Shown here piece after piece: positions 44,168 to 54,480 of a stretch of 64,000 bases of DNA. The stretch spans positions 21,216,965 through 21,280,964 of the forward strand of contig CM060130.1 in NCBI GenBank assembly GCA_030522415.1. Reading direction: 5' to 3'. Below the pieces are notes generated by a model that made no database searches, was not told the origin of the DNA, and was given only the letters and a program-made list of their open reading frames with translations. Source of the DNA: Channallabes apus. Lineage: Eukaryota > Chordata > Actinopteri > Siluriformes > Clariidae. The translations under genes and the position numbers were made by a program. Within the stretch, counting starts at the first letter, position 1, and each line of letters begins with the position of its first letter.

Positions 44168-45015
44168 CTAATAACTGGTTGGGCCACCCTTAGCAGCAAT
44201 AACTGCAATCAAGCGTTTGCGATAACTTGCAACGAGTCTTTTACAGCGCTCTGGAGGAATTTTGGCCCACTCATCTTTGCAGAATTGTTGTAATTCAGCT
44301 TTATTTGAGGGTTTTCTAGCATGAACCGCCTTTTTAAGGTCATGCCACAACATCTCAATAGGATTCAGGTCAGGACTTGAATCAGACTTCATTTTGTTTT
44401 TCTTCAGCCATTCAGAGGTGGATTTGCTGGTGTGTTTTGGGTCATTGTCCTGCTGCAGCACCCAAGATCGCTTCAACTTGGTTTGATGAACAGATGGCCG
44501 GACATTCTCCTTCAGGATTTTTTGGTAGACAGTAGAATTCATGGTTCCATCTATCACAGCAAGCCTTCCAGGTCCTGAAGCAGCAAAACAACCCCAGACC
44601 ATCACACTACCACCACCATATTTTACTGTTGGTATGATGTTCTTTTTCTGAAATGCTGTTACTTTTACGCCAGATGTAACGGGACACGCACCTTCCAAAA
44701 AGTTAAACTTTTGTCTCGTCGGTCCACAACGTATTTTCCCAAAAGTCTTGGCAATCATTGAGATGTTTATCAAAATTGAGACGAGCCTTAATGTTCTTTT
44801 TGCTTAAAAGTGGTTTGCGCCTTGGAAATCTACCATGCAGGACATTTTTGCCCAGTCTCTTTCTTATGGTGGAGTCGTGAACACTGACCTTAATTGAGGC
44901 AAGTGAGGCCTGCAGTTCTGTAGATGTTGTCCTGGGGTCTTTTGTGGCCTGTCGGATGAGTTGTCTCTGCGCTCTTGGGGTATGTTTTTGCGCTCTGTTC
45001 CATGTTTTTGCCATT
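44168..45015 (-). pseudogene. Tc1-like transposase C
   Basis: The minus strand, from the LINE junction at 45015, encodes the second DNA-binding half (RQATKDPRTTSTELQASL, VHDSTIRKRLG) and LWTDETKV with the first catalytic Asp. After a frame change at about 44730 follow VMVWGCFAASGPGRL, WVLQQDNDPKHTSKS (second Asp) and SPDLNPIEMLWHDLKKA (third acidic residue). It ends AVIAAKGGPTSY. The N-terminal helix-turn-helix is missing. Inactive. Confidence 0.9.
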
Positions 45016-45350
45016 TCAAATTAAAATTTTATTTGTCACATACAGTACACAGTCATACACAGTATAATATGCAGTGAAATGCTTATACGACCGCCAGTGA
45101 CCTTAAAAAGAAAATAAAAGCTTGTACGTAAAATAAATAATCAATAAAAAGGAAATACTAAAGAAATAATTTTAACTAGTAAAATTAACTGTACAATAAG
45201 GGCATAATAAAATATTGCAAAATATAGAAATATAGGGGGGAAAAAGTATATATATAAAATTTTAAAGTGGCAATGGTTGTGCAAGTATGCATGAAACCTG
45301 ACTTATGAAAGTGTCATGTGCAATGGTTCAGATATATAAATATGTAGTGC
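45016..45350 (-). mobile_element. LINE family C 3' fragment
   Basis: The reverse strand has AAGCATTTCACTGCATATTATACTG followed by GTATGTGACAAATAAAATTTT, a LINE 3' end. The polar tail meets the Tc1 transposase at 45015. No coding sequence remains. Its tail matches the end of the SINE at 58892-59115. Confidence 0.65.
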
Positions 45351-45360
45351 AAGAAGCTTG

Positions 45361-45419
45361 TGCATTGGCCGGGAATTGAACTCGGGCCTCCCGCGCGACG
45401 GCCGCTGAACCACCAATGC
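45361..45419 (-). tRNA. tRNA-Gly(GCC)-like pseudogene, internally deleted
   Basis: The minus strand starts GCATTGGTGGTTCAG and ends GGTTC-loop-like GAGTTCAATTCCCGGCCAATGC, so both acceptor strands, the first part of the A-box and a changed B-box match tRNA-Gly(GCC). About 12 bases of the D-loop/anticodon region are missing (59 nt in place of about 71), so it cannot fold as a tRNA. The acceptor-stem halves still pair perfectly. Confidence 0.7.
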
Positions 45420-45544
45420 TTGCACAAAACTTAACTTCCCTGACACATCTATTGGCCTGATTTCAGAAGGGGCATCTTATTTTAATAAAGTGCATGTAGG
45501 ACCGTATGACCCCTTTAATATTAGAACACAATTTAAAAGTTTAT

Positions 45545-46650
45545 TTATTTCAGTAATTCAATTCAAAAAGTGAAACTCGTATTATATAGATTCATCACAC
45601 ACACAGTAATATATATATATATATATATCTCAAGTGTTTATTTCTTTGAATGTTGATGATTATGGTTTACAGCTAATGAAAACCCAAAATTCAGTAGACC
45701 AGAAGATGATCATCGACACAAAAGGTCATTGCTAAGGAAGCTGGCTGTTCACAGTGTATGGTATCCAGGCACATTAATGGAAAGTTGACTGTGCAACTTT
45801 TCTACCACATTTTTCCTTCCAATCAATAACCGCAGCTTTGAGAGGATTGTGAAACAAAGCCCATTCAAGATTTTGTGGGGGATTCACAAGGAGTGGACAG
45901 CACCTTCAAGAGTCACCACACACATTTTCACATGGTCTACTACTGGCTAGCATTCTTTGGTGTCAAGCCACTCTTGAAGGTAGAGTCCTCTTTAGTCCCA
46001 AAGTCCTCTGCATTTCATTTGAAAATCAAAGCCCCAGAGTCTGGAGGAAGAGAGGAGAAGCACAGTGTGGTCAAGTTGCTTGAGATCTATTGTAAAGTTT
46101 GCACAGTCAGTGGTGATTTTGGCAGCCATGTCATACAGTACTTTATCTGGTCCAAGGTCAGCGCAGCCATCCACCAGGAAGTTTTAGAGCACTTCATGAT
46201 TCCCTCTGCTGACCAGCTTTATGGAGATGCTGATTTCATTTTCCAGGAGTAATTGGCACCTGTCAACACTGCCAAAAGTGCTTGATTGGGCAGCAAACTC
46301 ACCCAACCTAAACCCCATGGAGAGAAAGAGGGAAGAGACACCAGACCCGAGGATTTGAAGGCTGCTATCAGAGCAACCTGGGTTTCCATAACTCCTCAGC
46401 AGTGCCATAGACTGATCGCCTCCATGCCACGCCAATAAGTACTGTACATGTCCATGTTTAATAGTCTAACATTTCTGTTTATATTTTTTACTGGTCTTAA
46501 GTATTATTCAAATTTTAATTGCTGAATTGTGAGAAGTATTCTTTAGCTATAAGCCATAATCATCCAAATTATAACAAACGTTTGAAGTACTGAAATAAGT
46601 CAGCTTTCCAATGATATTCTAATTTATTGAAATACACGTGTAGCAATCAT
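45545..46650 (+). mobile_element. Tc1-like transposon D, decayed
   Basis: Left end has AAAAAGTGAAACTCGTATTAT and ATGATTATGGTTTACAGCTAATG. The right end has the inverted ATAAGCCATAATCATCCAAATTA and ATATTCTAATTTATTGAAATA. A Tc1-type transposase remnant lies between. Related ends occur at 56030-57003. Confidence 0.7.
45860..46436 (+). pseudogene. Tc1-like transposase D, C-terminal half
   Basis: Open from about 45875 to 46252 (FGVKPLLKVESSLV..., YGDADFIFQE). It then runs on across a TAA as LAPVNTAKS and, after shifts, RPEDLKAAIRATWVSITPQQ CHRLIASMPRQ, the standard end of a Tc1/mariner transposase. The second catalytic Asp position reads FIFQE-stop. Heavily degraded. Confidence 0.75.
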
Positions 46651-47470
46651 TATTCAATTTAAATTGCAGCATTCATTTAACTGTGACAAATGTGCAAAAA
46701 ATTTAAATTGGAGTGCAGTACAATACTACTTTGAACCATTTTATTGTGATTTAAAAGGGAAGTCTTTCAACCTAGGATCATTTTGAATCCAGTTTTTTTT
46801 TTTACTTGGGTGAGAAATTATCAAAACCTTTCCAATTTTGAGTTGCACCGGCAAAATGGATATACAAATGTACTGTACGTCAAAATAAACTGCTTGTTTT
46901 GGCTGCTGCTATATAACTGTGAACATCTGACAACATGAAAAAGATACCTGTAGATATAGACTCTAGTCTATGTAGGGATCATTTCCACATTCTCACTAAT
47001 AACCTTTGTGCTTATCAATAGTAAAAAATAAGCTGCTTACACTGATGTACATACTGTACGTGTCTGGTTGAATTGCATAGCCATTTTTTGTGAATGCTGG
47101 TTATAGTGTTCAAACTTGACGAATTACAAATTTGTTCTCCCATAGTTAAAAAACAAAGGCAGCTGTTTCTGCCAGACATGTGACCATTTTTTTTGATTTT
47201 TTTAACAGTGACAATGCACCCTTTACTCTGAAACAAAGTAAATCTGGATTCCACACTGCATAATCTTTTTCAATTCTGAATTTTTTTCAATGCTCAGGAA
47301 ATTAAAGCCTTTTTTTCTGATTAGTCTCACTAAGAAGTGCTTTCCTTAAGCCTATACTTCTTTTTAGTCCCAATCATCTTTTTGGCATTGTGCATGTAAA
47401 AATGCTTTTACTTTCAATACAAAAAATACAGATTTCTAGTGTTTTTTTGTTTGTTTGTTTTTTAATGCAT
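46651..47470. other. AT-rich spacer
   Basis: No gene or repeat partner recognised in about 0.8 kb. Confidence 0.5.
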
Positions 47471-47479
47471 TGGTAAAGC

Positions 47480-47950
47480 TGGAGAAAAACAGGCCTACTC
47501 CACACAGCATCTGACTGGCAGCTGCAGGTCGATCTGGGGAAACAGTTGAAGTTCCCCCAGCACATTACAACAACAACCCTCCGGCCAGATATGATCATGA
47601 CCTCTCAGTCTTCAAAACAACTGATCATACTGAAGTTGACAGTGCCCTGGGAGGAAAACATGGAAGAGGGCTAAGTACCAGGAACTGGTGGAGGAGTGCA
47701 GGGAGAGAGGCTGGAGGACCTTCTACGAGCCCATAGAGGTAGGCTGCAGGGGATTTGTAGGAAGATCTCTGTGCAAGGTTCTGAGACGCCTGGGCATCAT
47801 AGAAGCAGCAAAGAAGAGGGCCATCAAGTCCGCAAGTGAAGCCGCTGAGAAGGCCACCCGGTGGCTTTAGATAAAAAGGGCAGATCCGTGGCTGCTACTG
47901 GGACGCAAGTTGGGGCCTGATCACCCCCGGCTGGGTCGACTGGGTGAGGG
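47480..47950 (+). mobile_element. R2-like LINE fragment (restriction-like endonuclease end)
   Basis: The plus strand encodes LRPDMIMTSQSSKQLIILKL and TVPWEENMEE, the PDx...(E/K)LTVPW signature of the restriction-like endonuclease of R2-type LINEs. One frame shift later come KYQELVEECRERGWRTFYEP, IEVGCRGFVGRSLC and ATRWLWIKRADPW, the C-terminal end of the same protein. The 5' part (reverse transcriptase) is missing. This is a different LINE class from families A and B, which use APE-type endonuclease. Confidence 0.75.
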
Positions 47951-48354
47951 TGTATGATGTTGCGAGACCCGAAACATCCGATGACCTCAGGAAAACATCA
48001 CTGATAATGCGTCCCAGAGCATCCAGGAGATGTTTCTTAATAGTACCCAATTTTAGTCGTTTCAGCAATCTTCTTAACTGTTTTCTTAGCTCGATTGCAG
48101 GACAATAATTTGAACTTCTGAAAGAGTAAACATTGACCAAAGGATATGTCTGTTGACATGGTTGTTTAAGAAATGAGAAGCTCCTCACTGCATCAGTCCG
48201 GGTTAAATAACTTGTTGCAGCTGAAACCTTTTTATTCACTGTAATTATACAGTGGAAGGCTCTTACCTATTTGCTTAATTACATACTGTATAGATATTTT
48301 ATAGACTCTTTCTTTTGGGATGTGGCCTTAAACAACATCAAGCTCAGAGGATAT
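47951..48354. other. Spacer, possibly LINE 3' UTR
   Basis: Nothing recognised; the first 100 bp may be the R2-like 3' UTR. Confidence 0.35.
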
Positions 48355-48528
48355 CAGGGGGGTGTTCTTCGTACATCGCTAACTCAGTTAGCTGGATTTG
48401 AATGTTTTGGATTTGTCCTGATCTTGGATTGTTTCGTTCTTCGATGCTCATCTCGCATTTGCTGTCATAGTAACATGTCCGTAAGCTTGAACCTGCTCGG
48501 TAGCAGCTTTATTTCATGTAAACAGGAT

Positions 48529-48635
48529 TAAGATTCAAGATTCAAGATTCAAGATTCAAAGAACTTTATTAATCCCAAAGGGAAATTGCTTATGCTCGGT
48601 TACAGGTGCTCACAGTTGTTAACTAAGGAAGGTGG

Positions 48636-48682
<47 letters not shown>

Positions 48683-51541
48683 GTAAGTATTAGTGTCCTG
48701 TTGTATACTAGTCAGTGAAAAAATCCACATACATGTGTGTATGAGTTACAGCGAAGAGTTGTAAAGTTTTATGGCCGTTGGGAGAAAGGATTTCCTGTGA
48801 CGCTCAGTGGAACACTTGATAGTAATCAGTCTCTGGCTGAAACTGCTCCTCTGTTCAGCCAAAACACTGTATAGCGGGTGAGAAGGATTGTTCACAATGG
48901 ATTGTACTTTGGACAGAATCCTCCTCTTTGCTACTACATCCACCGAGTCAAGCTCCATGCCTAGCACAGATCCGGCCTTTTTAATTGACTTGTCCAGTTT
49001 GTTCTTATCAGACACCTTAATGTTACCACCCCAACAGACCACAGCGTAAAAAATGACACTCGCCACAACGGTCTCATAGAACATCTGTAGAATGGTATTA
49101 CAGACGTTAAAAGACCTGAGCCTTCGAAGAAAGTACAATCGACTCTGACCTTTCTTGTAGAGTGCCGTTGTGTTGAGTGACCAGTCAAGTTTGTTGTCCA
49201 GATAAACTCCCAGATATTTGTAATCGGAGACAATGTCCACTATCTCCCCCTTGACAGATATAGGAGTCACAGGGGTCTTGTTTCTCCTAAAGTCTACCAC
49301 CATCTCCTTTGTTTTCCTGATGTTGAGTTGTAGGTGATTACGCTCACACCAGGAAACGAAGTCATCCACAACAGACTGGTACTCCGAGGTGTCACCCTCC
49401 TCTATACACCCAACAACCACAGAGTCGTCAGAGAACTTCTGCAGGTGGCATGACTCTGAGTTATATCTAAAGTCAGATGTATAGAGGGTGAAAAGAAACG
49501 GAGACAGTACCGTCCCCTGGGGAGCTCCAGTGCTGCAGATCAAAGTCTCTGACACACAGTTCTTTAGTCGGACATACTGGGGGCGACAGGTCAGGTAGTC
49601 CATGATCCAGGAAACCAAGCGGGTGTCAATGTTTATGTTCCTTAATTTCTCCCCCAGTACTGCTGGTTGGATGGTGTTGAAGGCACTGGAGAAGTCAAAG
49701 AACATCATCCTTACGGAGGTCCTAGGCTTGTCAAGGTGAGAGTAGGTGCGATGTAGCAGGTGTATTATGGCGTCATCAACACCCATGAACGGCTGATAGG
49801 CAAACTGAAGAGGGTCCAGAGAGGACTTCACCAGGGGACGAAGTGTATCCAGGATCAGTCTCTCAAACACCTTCATAATATGCGATGTTAAAGCCACCGG
49901 CCTGTAGTCGTTCTGGGCACAGGGACGTGGTGTTTTGGGTACCGGCACAATGCATGATGTTTTCCACAGTGCAGGGACTTTCTGAAGAGACAGACTCAGG
50001 CTAAAGAGGTACTGGAGGACACCACATAGTTGGGGAGCACAGGATTTCAGGACTCTCGGATTGATCTTATCCGGACCTACAGCTTTTGTAGGGCTGATCT
50101 TACTCAGGCCATGTTTAACCTGATCCACTGAGATGTTGATTGCTGGGAGTGCAGGAGTAGTGACTGTGACTGTTCTCTGTGTAGGGGAGGACATAGGAGC
50201 AGGAATGTGTGGATTTGGGTTGAAGTCGGGGGGAGTGTGAGACATAGGGACATCAAATCTATTGAAGAAAGTGTTGAGGTCGTTTGCACGTTCCCTATTC
50301 CCCTCAATAGCCTGGCCGCTTGTCTTATAGCCAGTGATACTCCTCATGCCCCTCCACACCTCTCTCGTGTTGTTTTGCTTCAGCCTTTGTTCTAGTTTTC
50401 TCCTGTATGCCTCTTTCCCCTCCTTGATTTTCCCGGTTAGCATTTTTTGAGCCTTCTTCACTGCTTCCTTATCACCAGACCTAAAGGCACTTTTTTTTTC
50501 ATTTAAACACGCTTTAATGTCTTTGGTGACCCAGGGTTTGTTATTGGGGAAACAGCGAATATCTCTCATCGGTACACAGGTGTCAACACAGAAGTTAATG
50601 TACTCCGTGATGCAGTCCGTCATTCCATCAATGTCCTCTCCATATGATGCACTGAGAACCTCCCAGTCTGTAGCCTCGAAACAATCCTGTAACGTAGCAG
50701 TGGCACCTTCTGTCCATCTTCTTACACTCCTCACATTAGCAGGCTGTCTCTGAACTAGTGGTTTGTATGTGGGCATGAGGTGGACTAGGTTGTGATCCGA
50801 CCTCCCCAGGGGGGGAAGTGCTGCAGCACTGTAAGCACCTTTGACATTAGCATACAGCAGGTCTAGTGTCTTCTCCCCCCTAGTGTGACAATCCACGTAC
50901 TGGGTGAAAGTGGGAATAGTCTTGTTCAGTGATGTGTGATTGAAATCACCGGAGATCAGGAGAAAGGCATCAGGGTGTCGAGTCTGGAGTTTGGCAGTTA
51001 CAGAGTGAATGACGTCACACGCGGCAGCGGCATTCGCGGATGGAGGAATGTACACAGCAGTTATTATCACATGTGAGAATTCTCTTGGTAAATAATATGG
51101 GCGAAGTCCGACAGCCAACAGTTCAATATCTGGACTACAAACGCGCTCCTTAACAGTCACATGACCGGGGTTACACCACATGTTGTTGATGTAAACAGCC
51201 AGCCCCCCTCCTTTCCTCTTACCGCTCTCTCTCCTCGTCCTGTCGCTCCGTATCGCGCTGAAGCCGTCCAGTGTAATATTAGAGTCTGGCACATCACTAT
51301 GTAACCAAGTCTCAGTAAAACACATCAGACTGCACTCGCGGAAGATGTTTTCAGTCTTTAACAAAGCTGTCAACTCGTCCATCTTATTGTCCAGAGATCT
51401 CACGTTGCCCATGATAAGAGACGGGACATGGCTGCGCTCCTGCCGGGTTATGATTGGTTGAAATGGTGAGGTCACATCTGATTGGTTAAAGAGCGCTGAC
51501 ATGGACTGACTCACGTGGGAAAAGAAAAGTATCTTGCATAT
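48529..51541 (-). mobile_element. L2-type LINE family A, long copy
   Basis: The 3' tail of GATTCAA units starts at 48529 (plus strand), followed by the shared block CTTTATTAATCCCAAAGGG, a 43-nt A run (48637-48679) and an uninterrupted ORF. The 5' edge is placed near 51541 because sequence beyond it matches, in inverted orientation, the right side of the host Harbinger-like element. The truncated copy at 10051-10838 has identical protein sequence over its length. Confidence 0.9.
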
Positions 51542-51556
51542 ATGCCCCCCTGCCAT
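48746..51556 (-). CDS. LINE ORF2: APE endonuclease-reverse transcriptase, intact
   Basis: 936 codons uninterrupted. Endonuclease motifs: [45 protein letters not shown]. Reverse transcriptase motifs: [67 protein letters not shown] and the active site FSDDSVVVG. It ends LPTAIKLYNSSL. The first ATG (51556) and about five codons lie in flanking Harbinger-like sequence. The LINE's own start may be the later Met in MSALFNQSD, or the insertion borrowed an upstream start. Length fits the L2/CR1 group. All catalytic motifs recognised are present. Confidence 0.88.
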   Translation of the reverse strand: MAGGHICKILFFSHVSQSMSALFNQSDVTSPFQPIITRQERSHVPSLIMGNVRSLDNKMDELTALLKTENIFRECSLMCFTETWLHSDVPDSNITLDGFSAIRSDRTRRESGKRKGGGLAVYINNMWCNPGHVTVKERVCSPDIELLAVGLRPYYLPREFSHVIITAVYIPPSANAAAACDVIHSVTAKLQTRHPDAFLLISGDFNHTSLNKTIPTFTQYVDCHTRGEKTLDLLYANVKGAYSAAALPPLGRSDHNLVHLMPTYKPLVQRQPANVRSVRRWTEGATATLQDCFEATDWEVLSASYGEDIDGMTDCITEYINFCVDTCVPMRDIRCFPNNKPWVTKDIKACLNEKKSAFRSGDKEAVKKAQKMLTGKIKEGKEAYRRKLEQRLKQNNTREVWRGMRSITGYKTSGQAIEGNRERANDLNTFFNRFDVPMSHTPPDFNPNPHIPAPMSSPTQRTVTVTTPALPAINISVDQVKHGLSKISPTKAVGPDKINPRVLKSCAPQLCGVLQYLFSLSLSLQKVPALWKTSCIVPVPKTPRPCAQNDYRPVALTSHIMKVFERLILDTLRPLVKSSLDPLQFAYQPFMGVDDAIIHLLHRTYSHLDKPRTSVRMMFFDFSSAFNTIQPAVLGEKLRNINIDTRLVSWIMDYLTCRPQYVRLKNCVSETLICSTGAPQGTVLSPFLFTLYTSDFRYNSESCHLQKFSDDSVVVGCIEEGDTSEYQSVVDDFVSWCERNHLQLNIRKTKEMVVDFRRNKTPVTPISVKGEIVDIVSDYKYLGVYLDNKLDWSLNTTALYKKGQSRLYFLRRLRSFNVCNTILQMFYETVVASVIFYAVVCWGGNIKVSDKNKLDKSIKKAGSVLGMELDSVDVVAKRRILSKVQSIVNNPSHPLYSVLAEQRSSFSQRLITIKCSTERHRKSFLPTAIKLYNSSL

Positions 51557-51592
51557 GGATAATCGCTATCAAATTTCATATTAGAACATAAA
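51543..51592 (-). repeat. Inverted repeat arm at the LINE 5' junction
   Basis: The sequence around CCCCTGCCATGGATAATCGC and TATCAAAT...ATATTAGAACATA is the reverse complement of 53505-53578, apart from a GT/G-rich insertion in the other arm. It belongs to the Harbinger-like element, not the LINE. Confidence 0.7.
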
Positions 51593-51816
51593 TTCCTAGG
51601 TTTATTATTATAAAATGATATTACTATTATAATAAACCCTAGGCACGAGACAGCCGTCAAGACCATTAATACAAATTCTTGTATAATGTTTATTTTCTAA
51701 CACATTTATTTTTCAAGGGTTTGTCATGAATATGCAAATAAATATTTATATATAATGAAAAATAAATATCTTGTGTAATGGAAAAATTGGACAAAACTAA
51801 TTTTATTATATACAAA

Positions 51817-53397
51817 CCAGATTCCAAAAAAGTTGGGACACTAAAAAAATTTTGAATAAAAACTGAATGCAATGATGTGGAGATGGCAAATGTCAACATT
51901 TTATTCAGAATAGAACATAAATCACGGAACAAAAGTTTAAACCGAGAAAATGTATCATTTTAAGGAAAAAATATGTTGATTCCAAATTTCACGGTGTCAA
52001 CAAATCCCAAAAAAGTTGGGACAAGTAGCAATAAGAGGCTGGAAAAAGTAAATTTGAGCATAACGAAGAACTGGAAGACCAGTTAACAGTAATTAGGTTA
52101 ACTGGCAACATGATTGGGTATAAAAAGAGCTTCTCAGAGTGGCAGTGTCTCTCAGAAGCCAAGATAGGTAGAGGATCACCAATTCCCACAATGTTGCGCA
52201 GAAAGATAGTGGAGCAATATCAGGTGTTACCCAGCCAAAAATTGCAAAGACTTTGCAGTTATGATCATCAACTGTGCATAATATCATCCGAAGATTCAGA
52301 GAATCTGGAACAATCTCTGTGCGTAAGGGTCAAGGGCGTAAAACCATACTGGATGCCCGTGATCTCCGGGCCCTTAAACGACACTGCACCACAAACAGGA
52401 ATGCTACTGTAAAGGAAATCACAGAATGGGCTCAGGAATACTTCCAGAAACCATCGTCAGTGAACACAATCCACCGTGCCATCCGCCGTTGCCAGCTGAA
52501 ACTCTACAGTGCAAAGAAGAAGCCATTTCTAAGCAAGATCCACAAGCACAGGCGTTTTCATTGGGCCAGGGATCATTTAAAATGGAGTGTGGCAAAATGG
52601 AAGACTGTTCTGTGGTCAGACGAGTCACGATTCGAAGTTCTTGTTGGAAATGTGGGACGCCATGTCATCCAGACCAAAGAGGACAAGGACAACCCAAGTT
52701 GTTATCGATGCTCAGTTCAGAAGCCTGCATCTCTGATGGTATGGGGTTGCATGAGTGCGTGTGGCATGGGCAGCTTGCATGTCTGGAAAGGCACCATCAA
52801 TGCAGAAAAATATATTCAGGTTCTAGAACAACATATGCTCCCATCCAGACGTCGTCTCTTTCAGGGAAGACCCTGCATTTTTCAACAAGATAATGCCATT
52901 CTGCATCAATCACAACATCATGGCTGCGTAGGAGAAGGATCTGGGTACTGAAATGGCCAGTCTGCAGTCCAGATCTTTCCCCTATAGAGAACATTTGGCG
53001 CATCATAAAGAGGAAGGTGCGACAAAGAAGGCCAAAGACGATTGAACATTTAGAGGCCTGTATTAGACAAGAATGGGAGAGCATTCCTATTTCTAAACTT
53101 GAGAAACTGGTCTCCTCGGTCCCCAGACATCTGTTGAGTGTTGTAAGAAGAAGGGGAGATGCCACACAGTGGTGAAAATGGCCTTGTCCCAACTTTTTTG
53201 GGATTTGTTGACACCATGACATTTTGATTCACCATATTTTTCCCTTAAAATTATACATTTTCTCAGTTTAAACTTTTGTTCCGTGATTTATGTTCTATTC
53301 TGAATAAAATATTGACATTTGCCATCTCCACATCATTGCATTCAGTTTTTATTCACAATTTGTTTAGTGTCCCAACTTTTTTGGTATCCGGTTTGTG
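51817..53397 (+). mobile_element. Tc1-like transposon E, nearly full length
   Basis: Long inverted repeats: left ACCAGATTCCAAAAAAGTTG and GGGACACTAAA, right TAGTGTCCCAACTTTTTTGG then TATCCGGTTTGT. A second inner repeat (CCCAAAAAAGTTGGGACAAG near 52005 against 53186-53206) gives the two-part arms of this family. Interior transposase on the plus strand. Confidence 0.92.
52191..53175 (+). pseudogene. Tc1-like transposase E
   Basis: From the ATG near 52191 the reading is interrupted, then open at 52274-52951. It has a second helix-turn-helix (NIIRRFRESGTISVRKGQGR), LWSDESRFEVL (first Asp), SLMVWGCMSACGMGSLHVW and CIFQQDNA (second Asp). A frame change near 52920 puts CSPDLSPIENIWRIIKRK (third acidic residue) in another frame, and the end is near 53175 (RRRGDATQW). 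Few lesions, so younger than Tc1 A or D, but not intact. Confidence 0.88.
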
Positions 53398-53504
53398 TTT
53401 TTGAAAAAAATATTCATATTTCTATTTTTCCATATACAACATATTTCTTTTCATATTTCTTATTTTATTTTATTGTCTCATGTAATTTGTAAACCATATG
53501 CGCA

Positions 53505-53578
53505 TATGTTCTAATATATTATTTGATAGCGATTATGTGTGTGTGTGGGGAGGGGGGGGATCCATGGCAGGGGAGCAT
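53505..53578 (+). repeat. Inverted repeat arm within the Harbinger-like element
   Basis: Partner of 51543-51592. It contains an added GTGTGTGTGG...GGGGG tract inside the matched block. Confidence 0.7.
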
Positions 53579-53886
53579 TTCAGCGCATAACAGGTGTTAC
53601 AAAAAAATTGAGCTCGTTCTTTTGTCATTTCGTCAACCAATCAAAGGACTTGTGATCAGTGTTTCTACTGTCGATGCATATCGCCTTTTAAACCAACGCA
53701 CGAACGCGCAATAATCCTAGACAACTCAATCCAGCTATACTAATCATCAACAACAGGTGTGCTGGAAGAACCAAATTAGCCAGGTCTTAATTAGCACGAT
53801 GATCTCATCTTAGATGCATCAGTTCATCTCGGATGTGTCAAGCGACGTACGAAGAACGGACCCCAGACCTTACCTGGGCTAAAGGC

Positions 53887-54110
53887 TAATATTTAGTACA
53901 TTTCTTGAGAAACTCATAATACAGAAATTGACACATACAAACAGCACTAACACACACTAACAGTTCATGAAAATCACACCAAGACAGCACTATAACACTA
54001 CCACTGTGATAATACAGAGAATGCACAGACAAACACAGCACAGCAATAAAGTATGGCAAAACAGCACTACCACACAATAACACTACACTAACCAACACAG
54101 ACAATGCATT

Positions 54111-54172
<62 letters not shown>

Positions 54173-54300
54173 TACATGCACTCAGCACAACAGACATTGC
54201 TGTCACACACACTAATAAAACACAAGCACAGCAAAAATCCCATCACAGCACTTAACACACACTAACTCTGTACTAATGCATTCCAACACTCAAATAACAC
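53887..54300. repeat. CA-rich low-complexity region with (CA)n
   Basis: ACAC/AACAC-rich sequence with a pure (CA)n at about 54113-54167. Open frames across it are artefacts. Confidence 0.85.
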
Positions 54301-54313
54301 AAAACAACCGAGT

Positions 54314-54480
54314 ATTAGTGATGAGTCATTCATGAACGATTTGTTTTTTTTGAACGAGTCTTTAACGTGACTCAGAAGAGTAGGCTATAGGCTCTCCTCC
54401 CCACGCTTACCACGCATGCGCATGACAAAAGCGCACCACGTTTCACTGCTTATCCATGCTATTACTCCCAGCGACTTGTG
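54314..54480 (+). repeat. hAT-like terminal fragment
   Basis: TAGTGATGAGTCATTCATGA ACGATTTG resembles the ends of a common fish hAT family. No opposite end or 8-bp duplication found, so assignment is tentative. Confidence 0.3.

Larger units (their letters stand above)
37403..45015 (-). mobile_element. Tc1-like transposon C, split by a gypsy element
   Basis: One end starts at 37403 (GTGGTGTGAAAAACTATTTGC, then GATTTCTTATTCTTTTGCAT). It breaks at 37462 and resumes at 44000 (ATGTTTGTCAAACAAAATG, then TTCTGATCATCAAAC), reading on to the transposase. The gypsy element lies exactly between. The distal end is missing because a LINE tail replaces it at 45016. Confidence 0.88.
48358..53863. mobile_element. 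PIF/Harbinger-like non-autonomous element, split twice
   Basis: Ends GGGGGTGTTCTTCGTACATCG (left) and the inverted CGACGTACGAAGAACGGACCC (right), flanked by CAG on both sides (48355-48357, 53864-53866), a 3-bp CWG-type duplication. A further internal inverted match (51543-51592 with 53505-53578) suggests a foldback-like structure. The original element was probably under 1 kb; a LINE and a Tc1 element account for the rest. No transposase seen. Confidence 0.7.

Noticed and set aside
45875..46252. 125-codon ORF as a novel host gene
   Set aside because: The sequence following it, LKAAIRATWVSITPQQCHRL, and the inverted ends show a Tc1 transposase remnant.
53886..54212. 108-codon minus-strand ORF
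   Set aside because: Translation of CA-rich low-complexity DNA; Cys-Val repeats only.
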